Of a stretch of 64,000 bases of DNA, positions 16,644-27,467 are shown piece after piece. The notes below the pieces were generated by a model. The model worked only from the letters and a program-made list of their open reading frames with translations. It ran no database searches and was not told the DNA's origin. The position numbers and the translations under genes are program-made. This stretch comes from Paenibacillus sediminis. GTDB lineage: Bacteria > Bacillota > Bacilli > Paenibacillales > Paenibacillaceae. Position 1 is the stretch's first letter. Every line of letters begins with the position of its first letter. Where the stretch lies: contig NZ_JAGGKP010000001.1 of NCBI RefSeq assembly GCF_017873765.1, forward strand, positions 806,001-870,000, written 5' to 3'.

Positions 16644-17153
16644 TTACAATACTCGGCGAGCTTTTAAATACGTTCTCTTCCAAGTTCCTGAGTTGAGATC
16701 AGAAATCGTTACACCAGGAGCACCGTATGTGTGCAAAATTTTACCGTCACCAATGTACATCGCAACGTGAGTTACATTGCTTCCGTTTGCACGGCTCCCG
16801 CTGGAGAAGAAGACAAGATCGCCTTTTTTCAAGTTAGCTTTAGATACTGCGTAGCCAGTTTTTGATTGTTCTACGGAAGAACGCGGCAACTCAATGCCAA
16901 ACTTGCCGTAAATATGTTTCATAAATGAAGAGCAGTCAAATACACTTGTCGTTTTGGTAGAAGCGCCAAATTTATATGGCGTACCCATAAATGATTCACC
17001 ATAATTGATAATGCTGTCAGCTAGTGTTGTTGTAGATGTGCTATCAGCTGCAGCAGCTTTATGAACGCCCGATTCAATTACCATCACACCTGACAATCCG
17101 ATTGCCACGGACAACCCTACAGCGACCACTTTTTTGAGTATCAGTTTGAACAT
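16644..17153 (-). CDS. Secreted NlpC/P60 peptidoglycan hydrolase
   Basis: Cell-wall endopeptidase of the NlpC/P60 family, 169 aa, cutting within the peptide stems (family knowledge: gamma-D-Glu to diamino acid bond). Signal peptide with a basic start and hydrophobic core, then KAAAADS as the likely cleavage region. Catalytic cysteine in FDCSSFMKH, catalytic histidine in VTHVAMYIG, third polar residue in ILHTYG. There is no SH3 or LysM domain, so targeting must come from elsewhere. GGAGG site upstream. It is a single-gene unit flanked by terminators. Confidence 0.9.
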   Translation of the reverse strand: MFKLILKKVVAVGLSVAIGLSGVMVIESGVHKAAAADSTSTTTLADSIINYGESFMGTPYKFGASTKTTSVFDCSSFMKHIYGKFGIELPRSSVEQSKTGYAVSKANLKKGDLVFFSSGSRANGSNVTHVAMYIGDGKILHTYGAPGVTISDLNSGTWKRTYLKARRVL

Positions 17154-17341
17154 GCTGTATTACCTCCAAAAAATGTTTTCTATCAGGTTCGTTTCAAAGT
17201 ATAACAGCTTTTGAGATTGCTAGTTTTTGGTTAGATCGGCGCAAAGGCTTGTCTGCCATGGGATTGCAAGCATTTATTAAAAATGCATTAAAATATTACA
17301 AAATATTAATCATAACTATATTGTTACTGTAACAAAAAAAG

Positions 17342-17370
17342 AAAAAACCTTTGATTTCTCAAAGGTTTTA
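17342..17370 (-). terminator. Terminator downstream of thiamine pyrophosphokinase (minus strand)
   Basis: AAAACCTTTGA and its complement TCAAAGGTTTT with a short loop; on the minus strand a TTTTTTCTTTTTTT tract follows. The same gap (17154-17425) also holds GTTACTGTAAC and GTTAC-rich sequence of unknown meaning and must contain the NlpC promoter, which I could not place. Confidence 0.8.
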
Positions 17371-17425
17371 TAAAGTAATAAATTTAAGTTTATCGTTACA
17401 AAATTGTTACTTTTTTCTCTTCAAA

Positions 17426-18067
17426 TCAATCATGACTCTGAATAACGAGCAGCTGTCCCTCTTCAATGGAAATCGTACCTGACTCATGTATTAACTGATT
17501 GCTGATTCCAAGCGACTCGCCGAGCATTAAAGTGGCGTGATCAAGTGGATACATGAACCCAGATAATGTTACACCCTTTACAGTTGAAGTAATTGGAAGT
17601 AGGGACACGTATGTATAACCTCTTTTTTCAATAGTGATGATATTGTCGGTTAAAGTAATCCAATTATGAGCGTCTACAATCGAAGGGCGAATGTTCTTTT
17701 GCAGTGCTCGTATCATCATTTGAATGTTAGCAAGCGTATGATCAAGGCGGGTTCCAGTTGCACCTAATAAAATGATTTCATCAGGTTCTCTAGACAGTGC
17801 GATGTTAAAAGCTAATTCGGTATCGGTCAAATCCTTGTCGATTGGATCACAAGTAATTGTCTTAATACTTTTTTCTTGAATTAACTTCAGATCTTCGATC
17901 CCTACTGAGTCGAAATCTCCTACGGATACGTGCGGTGAGATTCCATTTTCTATAAGAAATAACGCTCCTTTATCTGCCCCAATAATGTAGTCTTCTTGCT
18001 TTATTTCATGTAAAAATAGGGGACTAAGTTCCCCCCCGGTAAAGATCAGTATTCTTTTAGAAGACAA
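17426..18067 (-). CDS. thiN: Thiamine pyrophosphokinase
   Basis: Transfers pyrophosphate from ATP to thiamine to make thiamine diphosphate, the cofactor of the pyruvate dehydrogenase E1 encoded nearby. Family landmarks: ADKGALFL, SVGDFDS with metal-binding aspartates, DKDLTDTELAF, and LGATGTRLDH. About 213 aa from a TTG at 18067, which has AAAGGG at a proper distance. The ATG at 18094 has no ribosome site; it would add nine residues. The 5' region faces the divergent TRIC-like gene. Confidence 0.9.
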   Translation of the reverse strand: MSSKRILIFTGGELSPLFLHEIKQEDYIIGADKGALFLIENGISPHVSVGDFDSVGIEDLKLIQEKSIKTITCDPIDKDLTDTELAFNIALSREPDEIILLGATGTRLDHTLANIQMMIRALQKNIRPSIVDAHNWITLTDNIITIEKRGYTYVSLLPITSTVKGVTLSGFMYPLDHATLMLGESLGISNQLIHESGTISIEEGQLLVIQSHD

Positions 18068-18194
18068 CGGATTACACCCTTTCTGCGTATTCATTTCATG
18101 ACCAGTATAATTCAGTTTTCAGGGTTGTACAATTTGATAAAAAATGAATAAAATAAATATAACGTCAATGGAGTGAAAAGAGGGTTGAGTGCGC

Positions 18195-18872
18195 TTGGAA
18201 ATGCACGTGTTTGACATATTCAGTATTATTGGAACGATAGCTTTCGCGATGTCAGGGGCATTCGTAGCTATGGAAGAGGATTATGACATACTTGGAGTTA
18301 TTGTTCTTGGTTTAGTAACTGCCTTTGGCGGTGGAGTCATTCGAAATGTGCTTATTGGCGTTCCAGTCACAACATTGTGGACTCAGCACTTGCTTATTAC
18401 ACTTGCTGTGATTTCGATACTCATCGCTTTTGTGCTGCCTATGAGATGGATTCAACATTGGAAGAGGACAGAGGTGTTCTTTGACGCGATCGGTCTATCG
18501 GCATTTGCCATCCAAGGCGCACTGTATGCAGTGGATATGAAGCATCCGCTGAATGCGATTATTGTTGCAGCAGTGATGACTGGGATCGGCGGTGGAATTA
18601 TCCGCGATTTGCTCGCAGGCCGTAAGCCTCTTGTGCTGCGTGATGAAATTTATGCAGTATGGGCGATGGTTGCTGGGCTATGGGTTGGACTTAACGTATC
18701 TAATACTACGATTGGACTTCTTTGTTTATTTGTGCTTGTTGTCGTATTTCGGATGCTGTCCGTCTACTACAAATGGAAGCTCCCTCACAGAACACTTAGA
18801 CCGGTTGGAGCAGGAAACGTCACTGCTTCACATAATATAGGTTCCAATCAAAATCATGACGTGCATTTATAG
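18195..18872 (+). CDS. TRIC-like (UPF0126) cation channel family membrane protein
   Basis: About 225 aa with seven predicted hydrophobic helices built from two similar halves. Each half has the family's glycine motif: FGGGVIRN in the first and GIGGGIIRD in the second. Bacterial TRIC homologues form trimeric potassium-permeable channels; whether this one does is inference from family. The start is uncertain: TTG 18195 has GAGGG at about ten bases; GTG 18189 and ATG 18201 are alternatives. The next gene begins 22 bases after the stop. Confidence 0.85.
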   Translation: MEMHVFDIFSIIGTIAFAMSGAFVAMEEDYDILGVIVLGLVTAFGGGVIRNVLIGVPVTTLWTQHLLITLAVISILIAFVLPMRWIQHWKRTEVFFDAIGLSAFAIQGALYAVDMKHPLNAIIVAAVMTGIGGGIIRDLLAGRKPLVLRDEIYAVWAMVAGLWVGLNVSNTTIGLLCLFVLVVVFRMLSVYYKWKLPHRTLRPVGAGNVTASHNIGSNQNHDVHL

Positions 18873-18894
18873 AACGAAAGGGAAGTTAATACAT

Positions 18895-19371
18895 ATGATT
18901 CACGTGTTATTTGTTTGTTTAGGTAATATTTGCAGATCGCCAATGGCAGAAGCGGTTCTCCGTGACAAGGTAAAGAAGAATCAGTTAGATCATCTTATTA
19001 AAGTTGATTCAGCTGGAACTGGTGACTGGCATATTGGCGAACAACCGCATAAAGGAACTCGCAAAATATTAGAAAGCAACCGTGTCAGTTATGAAGGGAT
19101 CGTCGCTAGACAGGTAAAATCCCAAGATTTTGATAAGTTTGATTACATCGTTTGTATGGATAATTCCAATGTACAGAATGTCCTTAAGCTTACAGGCAGT
19201 GAGAATGCTCATATCATCCGTTTCATGGATTTGCTGCCAAATGAAAAGCTGAGGGAAGTACCAGACCCATATTATACCGGCAATTTTGAAGAAGTGTACC
19301 GTCTGGTTGATGCAGGATGTGACGCCTTGTTAGATATGATTCAGAAAGAGCATTCGTTAACGAGTCATTAA
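18895..19371 (+). CDS. Low-molecular-weight protein-tyrosine phosphatase
   Basis: Cytosolic phosphatase of 158 aa. The phosphate-binding loop CLGNICRS sits at residues 8-15 with nucleophile Cys8 and Arg14, and the general acid is in DPYYTG near residue 124. The start at 18895 (MIHVLFVCLGN) is the family start; the frame stays open 39 bases upstream without support. These enzymes dephosphorylate tyrosine kinases or arginine residues (YwlE type) in Gram-positives. The residue after the first cysteine and the loop are typical, but tyrosine versus arginine specificity cannot be assigned with certainty. Confidence 0.9.
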   Translation: MIHVLFVCLGNICRSPMAEAVLRDKVKKNQLDHLIKVDSAGTGDWHIGEQPHKGTRKILESNRVSYEGIVARQVKSQDFDKFDYIVCMDNSNVQNVLKLTGSENAHIIRFMDLLPNEKLREVPDPYYTGNFEEVYRLVDAGCDALLDMIQKEHSLTSH

Positions 19372-19385
19372 GATTAGGAACGCAG

Positions 19386-20090
19386 CTATTTATACCAAAC
19401 TATTTTTAAATTATCGTTATGATCTATGGTAGCTAATAGAATGTCTTGTATGTCAGTATGGTATGTCATTTTGAGTTTATTCTTCAGCCATTCTTCGTCT
19501 TTTCCAGTCTGATGAAGATTATCGTGATCAATGGTTCCTTCTTTGATGATTGTTGTTGGTAAATCGAACGGCTGTGTTTTTAAATGCATCATTTTAGCTG
19601 TTACAGCCCCGTACTTCGGATCGAGGAAAATAGATATAGTACCATCTGGTTCCCATAAAGCGAGCGCAACTTTGTGAACCTCTTCGATTCTTTCTTTTCG
19701 CAATTGGGATAATAAAAAGTCAATGGATATTCTAGCTTTGTGTAAGTTTTCATAAATGATGCGTCCGTTCTTGATGAGTGGAAAGGGAGAAGGATCGAGA
19801 AAATAGCGAATCCTGTTCCACTTCAATGAAGCAAATACACTAACGATGTACAGGATGACCAAGGCCGACATCGTGATCATGGAATTTGTGAGCGATAACC
19901 GTTCATCAGACAGAGGATGCGCGATAATGTTGCCGAGCATTAAAGCCATAATAAAGTCAAGTAATCTAAGCTGAGAAATGGACCTCTGGCCCATAATTTT
20001 AGCTGCAAATAGTAAAAAGAAAAAAGAAATCACAGCTCTGAGGATCCACTGCAATACCGTGAGTGATTGCTGACTGTTCATAAACTCCAT
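19386..20090 (-). CDS. DUF421 membrane protein (YetF/YdfR-like)
   Basis: Three hydrophobic helices in the first 90 residues, then a cytosolic domain of about 140 residues; 234 aa. GQRSISQLRLLDFIMALMLGN is a typical DUF421 N-terminal segment and the C-terminal YFLDPSPFPLIKNGRIIYENL is the usual linker to the soluble domain. Members are linked to sporulation and membrane stress, but the biochemical role is unknown. ATG 20090 or 20081. Convergent with the phosphatase gene, with only 14 bases between. A second DUF421 gene lies at 32548. Confidence 0.85.
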   Translation of the reverse strand: MEFMNSQQSLTVLQWILRAVISFFFLLFAAKIMGQRSISQLRLLDFIMALMLGNIIAHPLSDERLSLTNSMITMSALVILYIVSVFASLKWNRIRYFLDPSPFPLIKNGRIIYENLHKARISIDFLLSQLRKERIEEVHKVALALWEPDGTISIFLDPKYGAVTAKMMHLKTQPFDLPTTIIKEGTIDHDNLHQTGKDEEWLKNKLKMTYHTDIQDILLATIDHNDNLKIVWYK

Positions 20091-20181
20091 TTAGAATTCA
20101 CATCCTTACGATTTGGATTCAAATGGTAGTATGGTCTGACGATGGTCTGATTATCAGGTATTTATTTATATGAAAGAAAAA

Positions 20182-20217
20182 GTAACCCCCCTTGAGCCCA
20201 AATTCAAGGGGGGTTAC
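20182..20217 (-). terminator. Strong terminator after the esterase gene
   Basis: GTAACCCCCCTTGA (20182-20195) pairs with TCAAGGGGGGTTAC (20204-20217), a 14-bp perfect stem; the minus strand then reads into TTTTTCTTTC. Confidence 0.88.
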
Positions 20218-20240
20218 ACATTGCTTATTGATATATGACT

Positions 20241-20960
20241 CTACTCCAGAAAATATGCGAGCGCTGACGGAAGTTCTTTTTGCCAAAAACCCCATGTATG
20301 CTGGCCATCTTTCTCTTCATAATATACGCTTGCTCCGCGTTCCTCTAATAAGCTCCGAGTTGTTCGGTTTATTTCTACAAAGTTGTATACTTTTGACCCA
20401 GATTCAAATGCTGTCTCCTGCAGTCCAACAATCATGAAGATAGATAACCATGATAGATCCGTTTCTTTAGCGATAATCTCTCTGGAAAGATCGTAGTAAG
20501 CGCCTGAGAGGCTAATGATTTTCGTGAACAGATGCGGATTCTTCAGCGCTAAATGAAGCGACACACAACCTCCCAAGGAGTCTCCCGCTAAAATCCGATC
20601 CGGTCTCACAGGATATTTTTGTTCAATAAAGGGAATGATTTCTTCGGCAAAGCATGAGGTATAAGCATCAAATCGGCTCCCGAAAGGAGCGTATTCGGAA
20701 GTTCTCACTTCCAAATCAACATCAACACCTACAATGATGAAAGGTTCAATCCCTTCATCCATAATCAGTTGATTTGCAGTAGTCGCAATCCGTCCAAAAT
20801 TGAAAAATTGTTCACCGTCCTGGCAATAGACGACAGGATAACTTAAGAGTTCGTTATATCCAGGAGGCAGGTAAACGCGCAATGTTCGCTGTTCGTTTAA
20901 GTATTTGCTTTCAATGACTTCTTTAACAATAGTACGTTTTAAATAGCGAGAATCGGTCAC
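20241..20960 (-). CDS. Putative alpha/beta-hydrolase esterase (esterase D / enterochelin esterase-like)
   Basis: Cytosolic serine hydrolase of about 239 aa. Nucleophile serine in GDSLGG, oxyanion-type sequence near VVYCQDGEQFF, catalytic acid probably in the region after FMIVGLQE, and histidine in DGQHTWGFW at the C-terminus. LRVYLPPGYNE near the N-terminus is typical of this group. No signal peptide. GTG 20960 is preferred because AAAGGG lies nine bases upstream; a GTG at 20969 overlaps that site. The natural ester substrate is unknown, and no siderophore genes are nearby. Confidence 0.8.
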   Translation of the reverse strand: MTDSRYLKRTIVKEVIESKYLNEQRTLRVYLPPGYNELLSYPVVYCQDGEQFFNFGRIATTANQLIMDEGIEPFIIVGVDVDLEVRTSEYAPFGSRFDAYTSCFAEEIIPFIEQKYPVRPDRILAGDSLGGCVSLHLALKNPHLFTKIISLSGAYYDLSREIIAKETDLSWLSIFMIVGLQETAFESGSKVYNFVEINRTTRSLLEERGASVYYEEKDGQHTWGFWQKELPSALAYFLE

Positions 20961-21132
20961 GACTGTCACCCTTTTTGATTATTTTTTTGCAATATAAGAC
21001 ACAATAATTAGATGTAATCCATATTTGGTGGCAAATGGATATGTATGCGAATTGTATCGAACTGTTATATAATGATTGTTCGTCTGTTATATAAACAAGA
21101 AAAAATAGAGTCAATGATCTACGCTGTCGTCT

Positions 21133-21162
21133 TTGACGAATGGATTACAACAGGTGTATAAT
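21133..21162 (+). promoter_or_regulatory. Sigma-A promoter of the pdh operon
   Basis: TTGACG (21133-21138) and TATAAT (21157-21162) are separated by 18 bases, about 50 bases before the pdhA start. Two direct copies of CTGTTATATAA lie further upstream at 21062 and 21084. Confidence 0.75.
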
Positions 21163-21172
21163 AATTCTATAA

Positions 21173-22282
<1,110 letters not shown>

Positions 22283-22339
22283 TAAACAGCTTTTCAAGGA
22301 TTGACGTGAACTGTGAATGTTTAAGGAGGAAATGAAGCA

Positions 22340-23317
22340 ATGGCACAAATGAACATGAAAGAAGCAATTCGCGATGCAATTCGCGTAGAATTGAAACGCG
22401 ATCCAAACGTCATCGTATTCGGGGAAGACGTTGGTAATGTTGGCGGTGTGTTCCGTGTGACAGAAGGTCTGCAGAAAGAATTCGGGGAAGAACGTGTATT
22501 TGATACTCCGCTTGCAGAATCTGCGATTGGCGGGATGGCTGTAGGTCTAGGTATTCAAGGCTTCCGTCCTATTGCGGAAATTCAGTTTGTCGGCTTTATT
22601 TTTGAAGCACTAGACCAAATGTTGGTGCAAGCAGCGCGTATGCGTTACCGTTCGGGCGGTCGTTACAACGCTCCAATCGTATTCCGTACTCCATTTGGCG
22701 GCGGCGTTAAAGCGGCGGAACTTCATACCGATTCTCTAGAAGGTATGATTGCGCAAACTCCAGGGATTAAAGTGGTTGTTCCATCTAATCCATACGATGC
22801 AAAAGGATTATTGATTTCGGCAATCCGTGACAATGACCCTGTATTCTTTATGGAGCATTTGAACTTGTACCATGCATTCCGTGCAGAAGTTCCTGAAGAG
22901 GATTACACTATTGAGCTCGGCAAAGCAAACGTCGTTCGTGAAGGTTCGGATGTAACAATTATTTCTTACGGTATGACTGTTCACACTTCGGTGAAAGCTG
23001 CAGATGAGCTTGAGAAAAAAGGAATTAAAGCTGAAATTATCGACCTTAGAACTCTTGTTCCGCTTGATATCGATACGATCGTGAATTCTATTAAGAAAAC
23101 AAATCGTGCAATTGTTGTGCAAGAAGCGCAGAAATCTGCCGGCATTGCAGCAGAAGTTATTGCACAAATTAATGAAAAAGCAATTCTTCACCTTGAAGCC
23201 CCTGTACTTCGTGTAGCAGGTCCAGATACGGTGTACCCTTTTGCGCTAATCGAAGACACATGGCTTCCTACGCCAGCTCGCATCATTGCAGCTGTCAACA
23301 AAGTCATGGAATTCTAA
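22340..23317 (+). CDS. pdhB: Pyruvate dehydrogenase E1 component, beta subunit
   Basis: Beta chain of the E1 heterotetramer; 325 aa, the normal length. Recognisable stretches are [10 protein letters not shown] with the catalytic/ThDP-contacting glutamate, [14 protein letters not shown], and the C-terminal [21 protein letters not shown] tail. Strong AAGGAGGAAATG ribosome site. Lies 57 bases after pdhA and 30 before pdhC, clearly co-transcribed. E1-beta also docks on the E2 peripheral-subunit-binding domain. Confidence 0.96.
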   Translation: MAQMNMKEAIRDAIRVELKRDPNVIVFGEDVGNVGGVFRVTEGLQKEFGEERVFDTPLAESAIGGMAVGLGIQGFRPIAEIQFVGFIFEALDQMLVQAARMRYRSGGRYNAPIVFRTPFGGGVKAAELHTDSLEGMIAQTPGIKVVVPSNPYDAKGLLISAIRDNDPVFFMEHLNLYHAFRAEVPEEDYTIELGKANVVREGSDVTIISYGMTVHTSVKAADELEKKGIKAEIIDLRTLVPLDIDTIVNSIKKTNRAIVVQEAQKSAGIAAEVIAQINEKAILHLEAPVLRVAGPDTVYPFALIEDTWLPTPARIIAAVNKVMEF

Positions 23318-23347
23318 AGTAAGGCATTTTTTAGGGAGGTTATGCAA

Positions 23348-24670
23348 GTGGCTAAATTCGAATATCGTTTCCCTGAGTTAGGTGAAGGCTTACACGAAGG
23401 TGAAATTATTAAGATGCATATCAAACCGGGCGATAAGGTTACGGACGATGACATTATCATGGAAGTACAGAACGACAAAGCGGTTGTCGAAGTTCCTTGT
23501 CCGGTGAATGGTACAGTTCAAGAAGTGTTCGCTAAAGATGGTCAAGTGTTCCGTGTCGGAGAAGTTGTTGCTGTGATCGATGCGGAAGGCGATGTTCCTG
23601 AGCAAGAAGCACCAGGCCATGGCGGCGCAGAAGAAGAAGCGGCTCAAGGCGGAGCGCAAACTGCACCAGAAGCAGCAGCTCCAGCAGCAGCAGCACCAAC
23701 ACCAGTAACAGTTCCAGCAACAGCTCCAGCAGCTCCGAATAGAGAAGTATTGGCTACGCCAAGTGTTCGTAAATACGCTCGTGAACTAGGAATCGACATT
23801 TCTTTAGTTACAGGGACGGGCAATAATGGTAAAATAACGAGAGACGATGTAGACGCTTTCAAAAACGGCGGACAACCTACAGCTCCGAAAGCAGCAGCGG
23901 CTTCTAATAACGAGGCTGAAAAAGCGGCTCCAGCAGATATGGCAACAACTGTGGCTGTGGATCCACGTGCAGAAGAAGAACGTGTACCATTCAAAGGTAT
24001 TCGCAAAGCGATTTCAAACGCTATGGTTAAATCCGCATACACAGCACCGCACGTTACGATTATGGACGAAGTGGACGTAACGGAATTGGTAGCATTCCGT
24101 ACTCGAATGAAACCAATCGCGGAGAAAAAAGGCGTGAAATTGACTTACTTGCCGTTCATTGTTAAAGCACTTGTCGCGGCTTCCCGCGAGTTCCCAGTGA
24201 TGAATGCAATGATCGATGAAGAGAATAACGAAATTGTGTACAAAAAATACTACAACATCGGCATCGCTACTGACACGGATAACGGACTTATCGTTCCAGT
24301 CATTAAAGACGCTGACCGCCGGAGTATTTGGATGATTGCAAACGACATCCGTGACCTTGCTGCTCGTGGTCGTGAAGGTAAACTTAGCCCGGCTGAAATG
24401 AGAGGAAGCACAATTTCGATCACGAATATTGGTTCTGCAGGCGGTATGTTCTTCACTCCAATTATCAACTTCCCTGAAGTTGCGATTCTAGGAACTGGAC
24501 GTATTACTGAGAAACCTGTCGTGAGAAACGGCGAAATCGTAGCTGCTCCTGTGATGGCTCTGTCCCTCAGCTTTGACCACCGTCTCATCGATGGTGCAAC
24601 TGCACAAAACTTTATGAATTATATTAAATCATTGCTTGCCAACCCTGAGTTACTAGTTATGGAGGTGTAA
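23348..24670 (+). CDS. pdhC: Dihydrolipoyl acetyltransferase, E2 of pyruvate dehydrogenase
   Basis: Core of the complex, 440 aa. One lipoyl domain (about residues 3-78) with the lipoylated lysine in NDKAVVE, a long Ala/Pro-rich flexible linker, a peripheral-subunit-binding domain ([15 protein letters not shown] to ITRDDVDAF), a second linker, then the catalytic domain ending with [10 protein letters not shown], which holds the active-site histidine and aspartate. GTG 23348 is preferred to ATG 23342 because GGAGG ends only two bases before the latter. The gene is repetitive in the GCA/CCA-rich linker, which produces long open frames on the other strand that are not genes. Confidence 0.95.
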   Translation: MAKFEYRFPELGEGLHEGEIIKMHIKPGDKVTDDDIIMEVQNDKAVVEVPCPVNGTVQEVFAKDGQVFRVGEVVAVIDAEGDVPEQEAPGHGGAEEEAAQGGAQTAPEAAAPAAAAPTPVTVPATAPAAPNREVLATPSVRKYARELGIDISLVTGTGNNGKITRDDVDAFKNGGQPTAPKAAAASNNEAEKAAPADMATTVAVDPRAEEERVPFKGIRKAISNAMVKSAYTAPHVTIMDEVDVTELVAFRTRMKPIAEKKGVKLTYLPFIVKALVAASREFPVMNAMIDEENNEIVYKKYYNIGIATDTDNGLIVPVIKDADRRSIWMIANDIRDLAARGREGKLSPAEMRGSTISITNIGSAGGMFFTPIINFPEVAILGTGRITEKPVVRNGEIVAAPVMALSLSFDHRLIDGATAQNFMNYIKSLLANPELLVMEV

Positions 24671-24675
24671 TTACT

Positions 24676-26097
24676 ATGGTAGTAGGAGATGCTTCACTAG
24701 ACATTGACACATTGGTAATTGGTGCGGGTCCTGGCGGTTATGTTGCCGCCATCCGTGCTGCTCAGCTCGGACAAAGTGTATTGATCGTGGATAAAGCTCA
24801 TGTTGGCGGTGTATGTCTGAACGTTGGATGTATTCCATCCAAAGCTCTTATTTCTGCAGCGCATCAATATGAATCGGCAAAACACGGTGACGCTTTTGGC
24901 ATCACCGCTGAAAATGTAAAAGTTGATTTTTCTAAAACACAAGAATTTAAAAACAGTGTTGTCAAAAAATTAACTGGCGGCGTTAGCGGATTGCTGAAAG
25001 GAAACAAGGTACAAGTGTTTGAAGGCGAAGCAATGTTCATTAACCAAAATGAAGCTCGCGTATTTAACGAACACGAGTCACCTCGTTACCGTTTCAAAAA
25101 CTGCATTATCGCGACAGGCTCCCGTCCAATTGAACTAAAACCATTCCCATTCGGCGGTCGTATCCTGTCTTCAACTGAAGCGCTTAGCTTGCCTGAGCTC
25201 CCTTCAAGCCTGATCGTCATCGGCGGCGGATATATCGGTGCCGAGCTCGGACAAATGTACTCTAAATTTGGTACCAAAGTAACGATTATCGAAGGCGCAG
25301 ATACCGTTCTTCCAGGTTTTGATAAAGATATGACACAGCTTGTTGCTAAGAATATGAAGAACACAGGCATCGAAATTATTACGAATGCAAAAGCGGAAAG
25401 CGCTGAGCAAACGGATAAAGATGTCACTGTTAAATATTCCGTGAACGGCGAAACGAAAGAAGTTACTGCGGATTACTTACTTGTAACGGTTGGCCGTCGT
25501 CCAAATACAGACGGTGAACTTGGTCTTGATCTCATTGGTATTGAACTCGATGAGCGCGGTCTTGTTAAAGTAGATCACCAAGGTCGCACGAACATTCCTC
25601 ATATTTTTGCGATTGGAGATATTGTTGCTGGACCAGCGCTTGCACACAAAGCTTCGTATGAAGGCAAAGTGGCAGCTGAAGCGATTGCAGGACTTCCTTC
25701 CGTTGTTGATTATAAATGCATTCCTGCCGTAGCCTTCACAGATCCTGAATGTGCAACGGTTGGTTATACAGAACAACAAGCTAAAGATAAAGGCTATAAA
25801 GTGAAGTCTTCTAAATTCCCTTATGCTGCGAACGGTCGTGCGTTGTCACTTAACAATGCAGACGGTTTCGTGAAACTGATCTCTGATGAAGAGACAGAGC
25901 TTGTACTTGGCTGCCAAGTGGTAGGAATAGAAGCTTCGAACCTTATCGCTGAACTTGGACTCGCTATTGAAATGGGTGCTACACTCGAAGACATCGCTCT
26001 TACGATTCATGCACATCCAACACTAGGTGAAATTGTAGCAGAGACAGCTGACTTGGCTTTGGGTCATCCAATCCATATTATGGCTCCTCGCCGCTAA
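24676..26097 (+). CDS. pdhD: Dihydrolipoamide dehydrogenase, E3
   Basis: FAD enzyme that reoxidises dihydrolipoyl-E2 with NAD+; 473 aa. FAD-binding [12 protein letters not shown] near residue 14, redox-active disulfide in [14 protein letters not shown]-binding [15 protein letters not shown] ribityl-binding [16 protein letters not shown], and the catalytic His-Glu pair in [11 protein letters not shown]. Begins five bases after pdhC with its own GGAGGTG site. It may also serve other 2-oxoacid complexes and glycine cleavage. Confidence 0.96.
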   Translation: MVVGDASLDIDTLVIGAGPGGYVAAIRAAQLGQSVLIVDKAHVGGVCLNVGCIPSKALISAAHQYESAKHGDAFGITAENVKVDFSKTQEFKNSVVKKLTGGVSGLLKGNKVQVFEGEAMFINQNEARVFNEHESPRYRFKNCIIATGSRPIELKPFPFGGRILSSTEALSLPELPSSLIVIGGGYIGAELGQMYSKFGTKVTIIEGADTVLPGFDKDMTQLVAKNMKNTGIEIITNAKAESAEQTDKDVTVKYSVNGETKEVTADYLLVTVGRRPNTDGELGLDLIGIELDERGLVKVDHQGRTNIPHIFAIGDIVAGPALAHKASYEGKVAAEAIAGLPSVVDYKCIPAVAFTDPECATVGYTEQQAKDKGYKVKSSKFPYAANGRALSLNNADGFVKLISDEETELVLGCQVVGIEASNLIAELGLAIEMGATLEDIALTIHAHPTLGEIVAETADLALGHPIHIMAPRR

Positions 26098-26180
26098 TAC
26101 GATATTTTAAAGGAAGAGACAGGAACGTATTGAACTGCACCCTATAAAGTAGACAGTTTAATAAAAAGAGATGCTGCTAT

Positions 26181-26345
26181 CTACGCAGCGATGAGATGAC
26201 TTCGGTAAGCTGCCGAAGTCATCTTTTTATTTTCCATTGCTTTCTGGTCGTGTTATAGTGCTCCATATATTCATCAATCATGTACTTCAATTCTGTTAAG
26301 TTACGTGCTTCCTTGTAATCTACTTCATCTTTGGCCAGATCCATA
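26181..26345 (-). pseudogene. IS3-family transposase OrfB, C-terminal fragment with frameshift
   Basis: Only about 50 codons remain. Frame one ends at a TGA (26219-26221) just after RKQWKIKR. Moving one base forward, the frame continues KMTSAAYRSHLIAA and stops at 26181, matching the KKMTPxxYRxHLL tail of intact IS3 transposases. The frameshift and the missing N-terminus show it is dead. Confidence 0.72.
26195..26228 (+). terminator. Hairpin with T-run serving as probable pdh operon terminator
   Basis: GATGACTTCGG (26195-26205) pairs with CCGAAGTCATC (26213-26223), followed by TTTTT. It lies inside the transposase remnant, so the operon may use a terminator acquired from the IS. Confidence 0.7.
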
Positions 26346-26355
26346 TATTTGGAAT

Positions 26356-26457
26356 ATGATCTACGCAGTTGCACCTCCAGAGTATAAAATACCCGATTCA
26401 GTGTTTGTCAATGAATTAAAGAAATCTGTTGCTAAGAGTATTTTAGAAGTCAAATAA
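26356..26457 (+). pseudogene. Short truncated reading frame of unknown origin
   Basis: A 33-codon frame (ATG 26356, TAA 26455) whose residues APPEYKIPDSVFVNELKK look like ordinary protein sequence, not noise. It has no ribosome site and begins where the IS remnant ends. It may be the C-terminal stub of a gene cut by the insertion, or may be chance. Confidence 0.25.
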
Positions 26458-26529
26458 TGTTCTAATTCCGAAATGAGTCTGCCTCTGTTATAATATAATG
26501 AAATGGATTTCGATTATATGAGGTGACTA

Positions 26530-27324
26530 ATGAAAGCGTATTTGGATTTACTTAACGATGTCTTAGAAAATGGTGTACAGAAACAAGATCGTACAGGTAC
26601 CGGCACAATTTCTGTATTCGGTAGACAAATGAGAATGAACTTAGCGGAAGGATTTCCTCTATTAACTACTAAAAAATTGCACATAAAGTCGATTGTTCAT
26701 GAGTTGCTTTGGTTTTTGAGCGGCGATACGAATATTAAATATTTGCGTGATAACGGAGTAACCATTTGGGATGAATGGGCAGATGAAGAAGGAAACCTAG
26801 GCCGTGTGTACGGAGCTCAGTGGAGAACATGGCCAGGCCAGAACGGACAAGTTATTGACCAGATTTCGAATGTCATTCACCAAATTAAAACAAACCCTGA
26901 TTCCCGCAGACATCTAGTCAATGCATGGAATGTCGCTGAAATTGATACGATGGCTCTGCCGCCATGTCACTACGCGTTCCAATTCTATGTGGCGGAAGGC
27001 AAGTTGTCATGTATGTTTCAAATGAGATCAGTAGATACGTTCTTGGGACTGCCATTCAACTTGGCATCATACGCTCTGCTAACCCATATGGTTGCTCAGC
27101 AATGTGATTTGGAAGTTGGCGATCTCATTTGGACGGGCGGCGACGTACACATCTACTTAAATCACCTCGAGCAGGTCAAGTTGCAGTTAACGAGAGAGCC
27201 TTATCCGCTTCCGCAATTACGAATTAAACGCAAGCCGGACTCTATTTTCGATTATCAATTTGAAGATTTTGAATTCGTAAACTATCAGTCTCATCCTGGC
27301 ATTAAAGCGCCGATTGCAGTTTAA
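26530..27324 (+). CDS. thyA: Thymidylate synthase
   Basis: Converts dUMP and methylene-tetrahydrofolate to dTMP and dihydrofolate; 264 aa, the compact form of the enzyme. Nucleophile cysteine in [12 protein letters not shown], phosphate-binding arginines in [12 protein letters not shown], and [14 protein letters not shown] with the conserved asparagine. A TATAAT (26489-26494) with a weak -35 lies about 30 bases upstream. The product dihydrofolate is recycled by the reductase gene that follows after a terminator. Confidence 0.97.
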   Translation: MKAYLDLLNDVLENGVQKQDRTGTGTISVFGRQMRMNLAEGFPLLTTKKLHIKSIVHELLWFLSGDTNIKYLRDNGVTIWDEWADEEGNLGRVYGAQWRTWPGQNGQVIDQISNVIHQIKTNPDSRRHLVNAWNVAEIDTMALPPCHYAFQFYVAEGKLSCMFQMRSVDTFLGLPFNLASYALLTHMVAQQCDLEVGDLIWTGGDVHIYLNHLEQVKLQLTREPYPLPQLRIKRKPDSIFDYQFEDFEFVNYQSHPGIKAPIAV

Positions 27325-27336
27325 TAGGTTGCATAC

Positions 27337-27377
27337 AAAACAAGCTACTCTTTAAATGATAAAGGGTAGCTTGTTTT
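27337..27377 (+). terminator. Terminator after thyA
   Basis: AAAACAAGCTACTCTTT pairs with AAAGGGTAGCTTGTTTT (one mismatch), loop of seven bases, T-run at the end. It separates thyA from dfrA. Confidence 0.85.
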
Positions 27378-27467
27378 ATTCATGATATGCTTATCTCAAA
27401 AATCTGTTGTTTTCAGATCTACGGTGATATCATAAAGTAAAGAAGCAGAAGAAAGGGTCATGATAAC

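Larger units (their letters stand above)
26131..26345 (-). mobile_element. Decayed right end of an IS3-family insertion sequence
   Basis: Starts with TGAACTGCACCC, an IS3-like terminal sequence, followed inward on the minus strand by the C-terminal part of an OrfB transposase. The translated remnant reads DEVDYKEARNL, MIDEYMEHYN and TRKQW, matching the end of the DDE transposase. The other end of the element and all catalytic residues are gone. It lies between pdhD and thyA. The rest of the gap (26346-26529) holds a short truncated frame and the thyA promoter. Confidence 0.75.

Noticed and set aside
23532..24042. Long minus-strand open frames inside pdhC
   Set aside because: They come from the Ala/Pro-rich linker codons read in reverse; low-complexity products and no ribosome sites.
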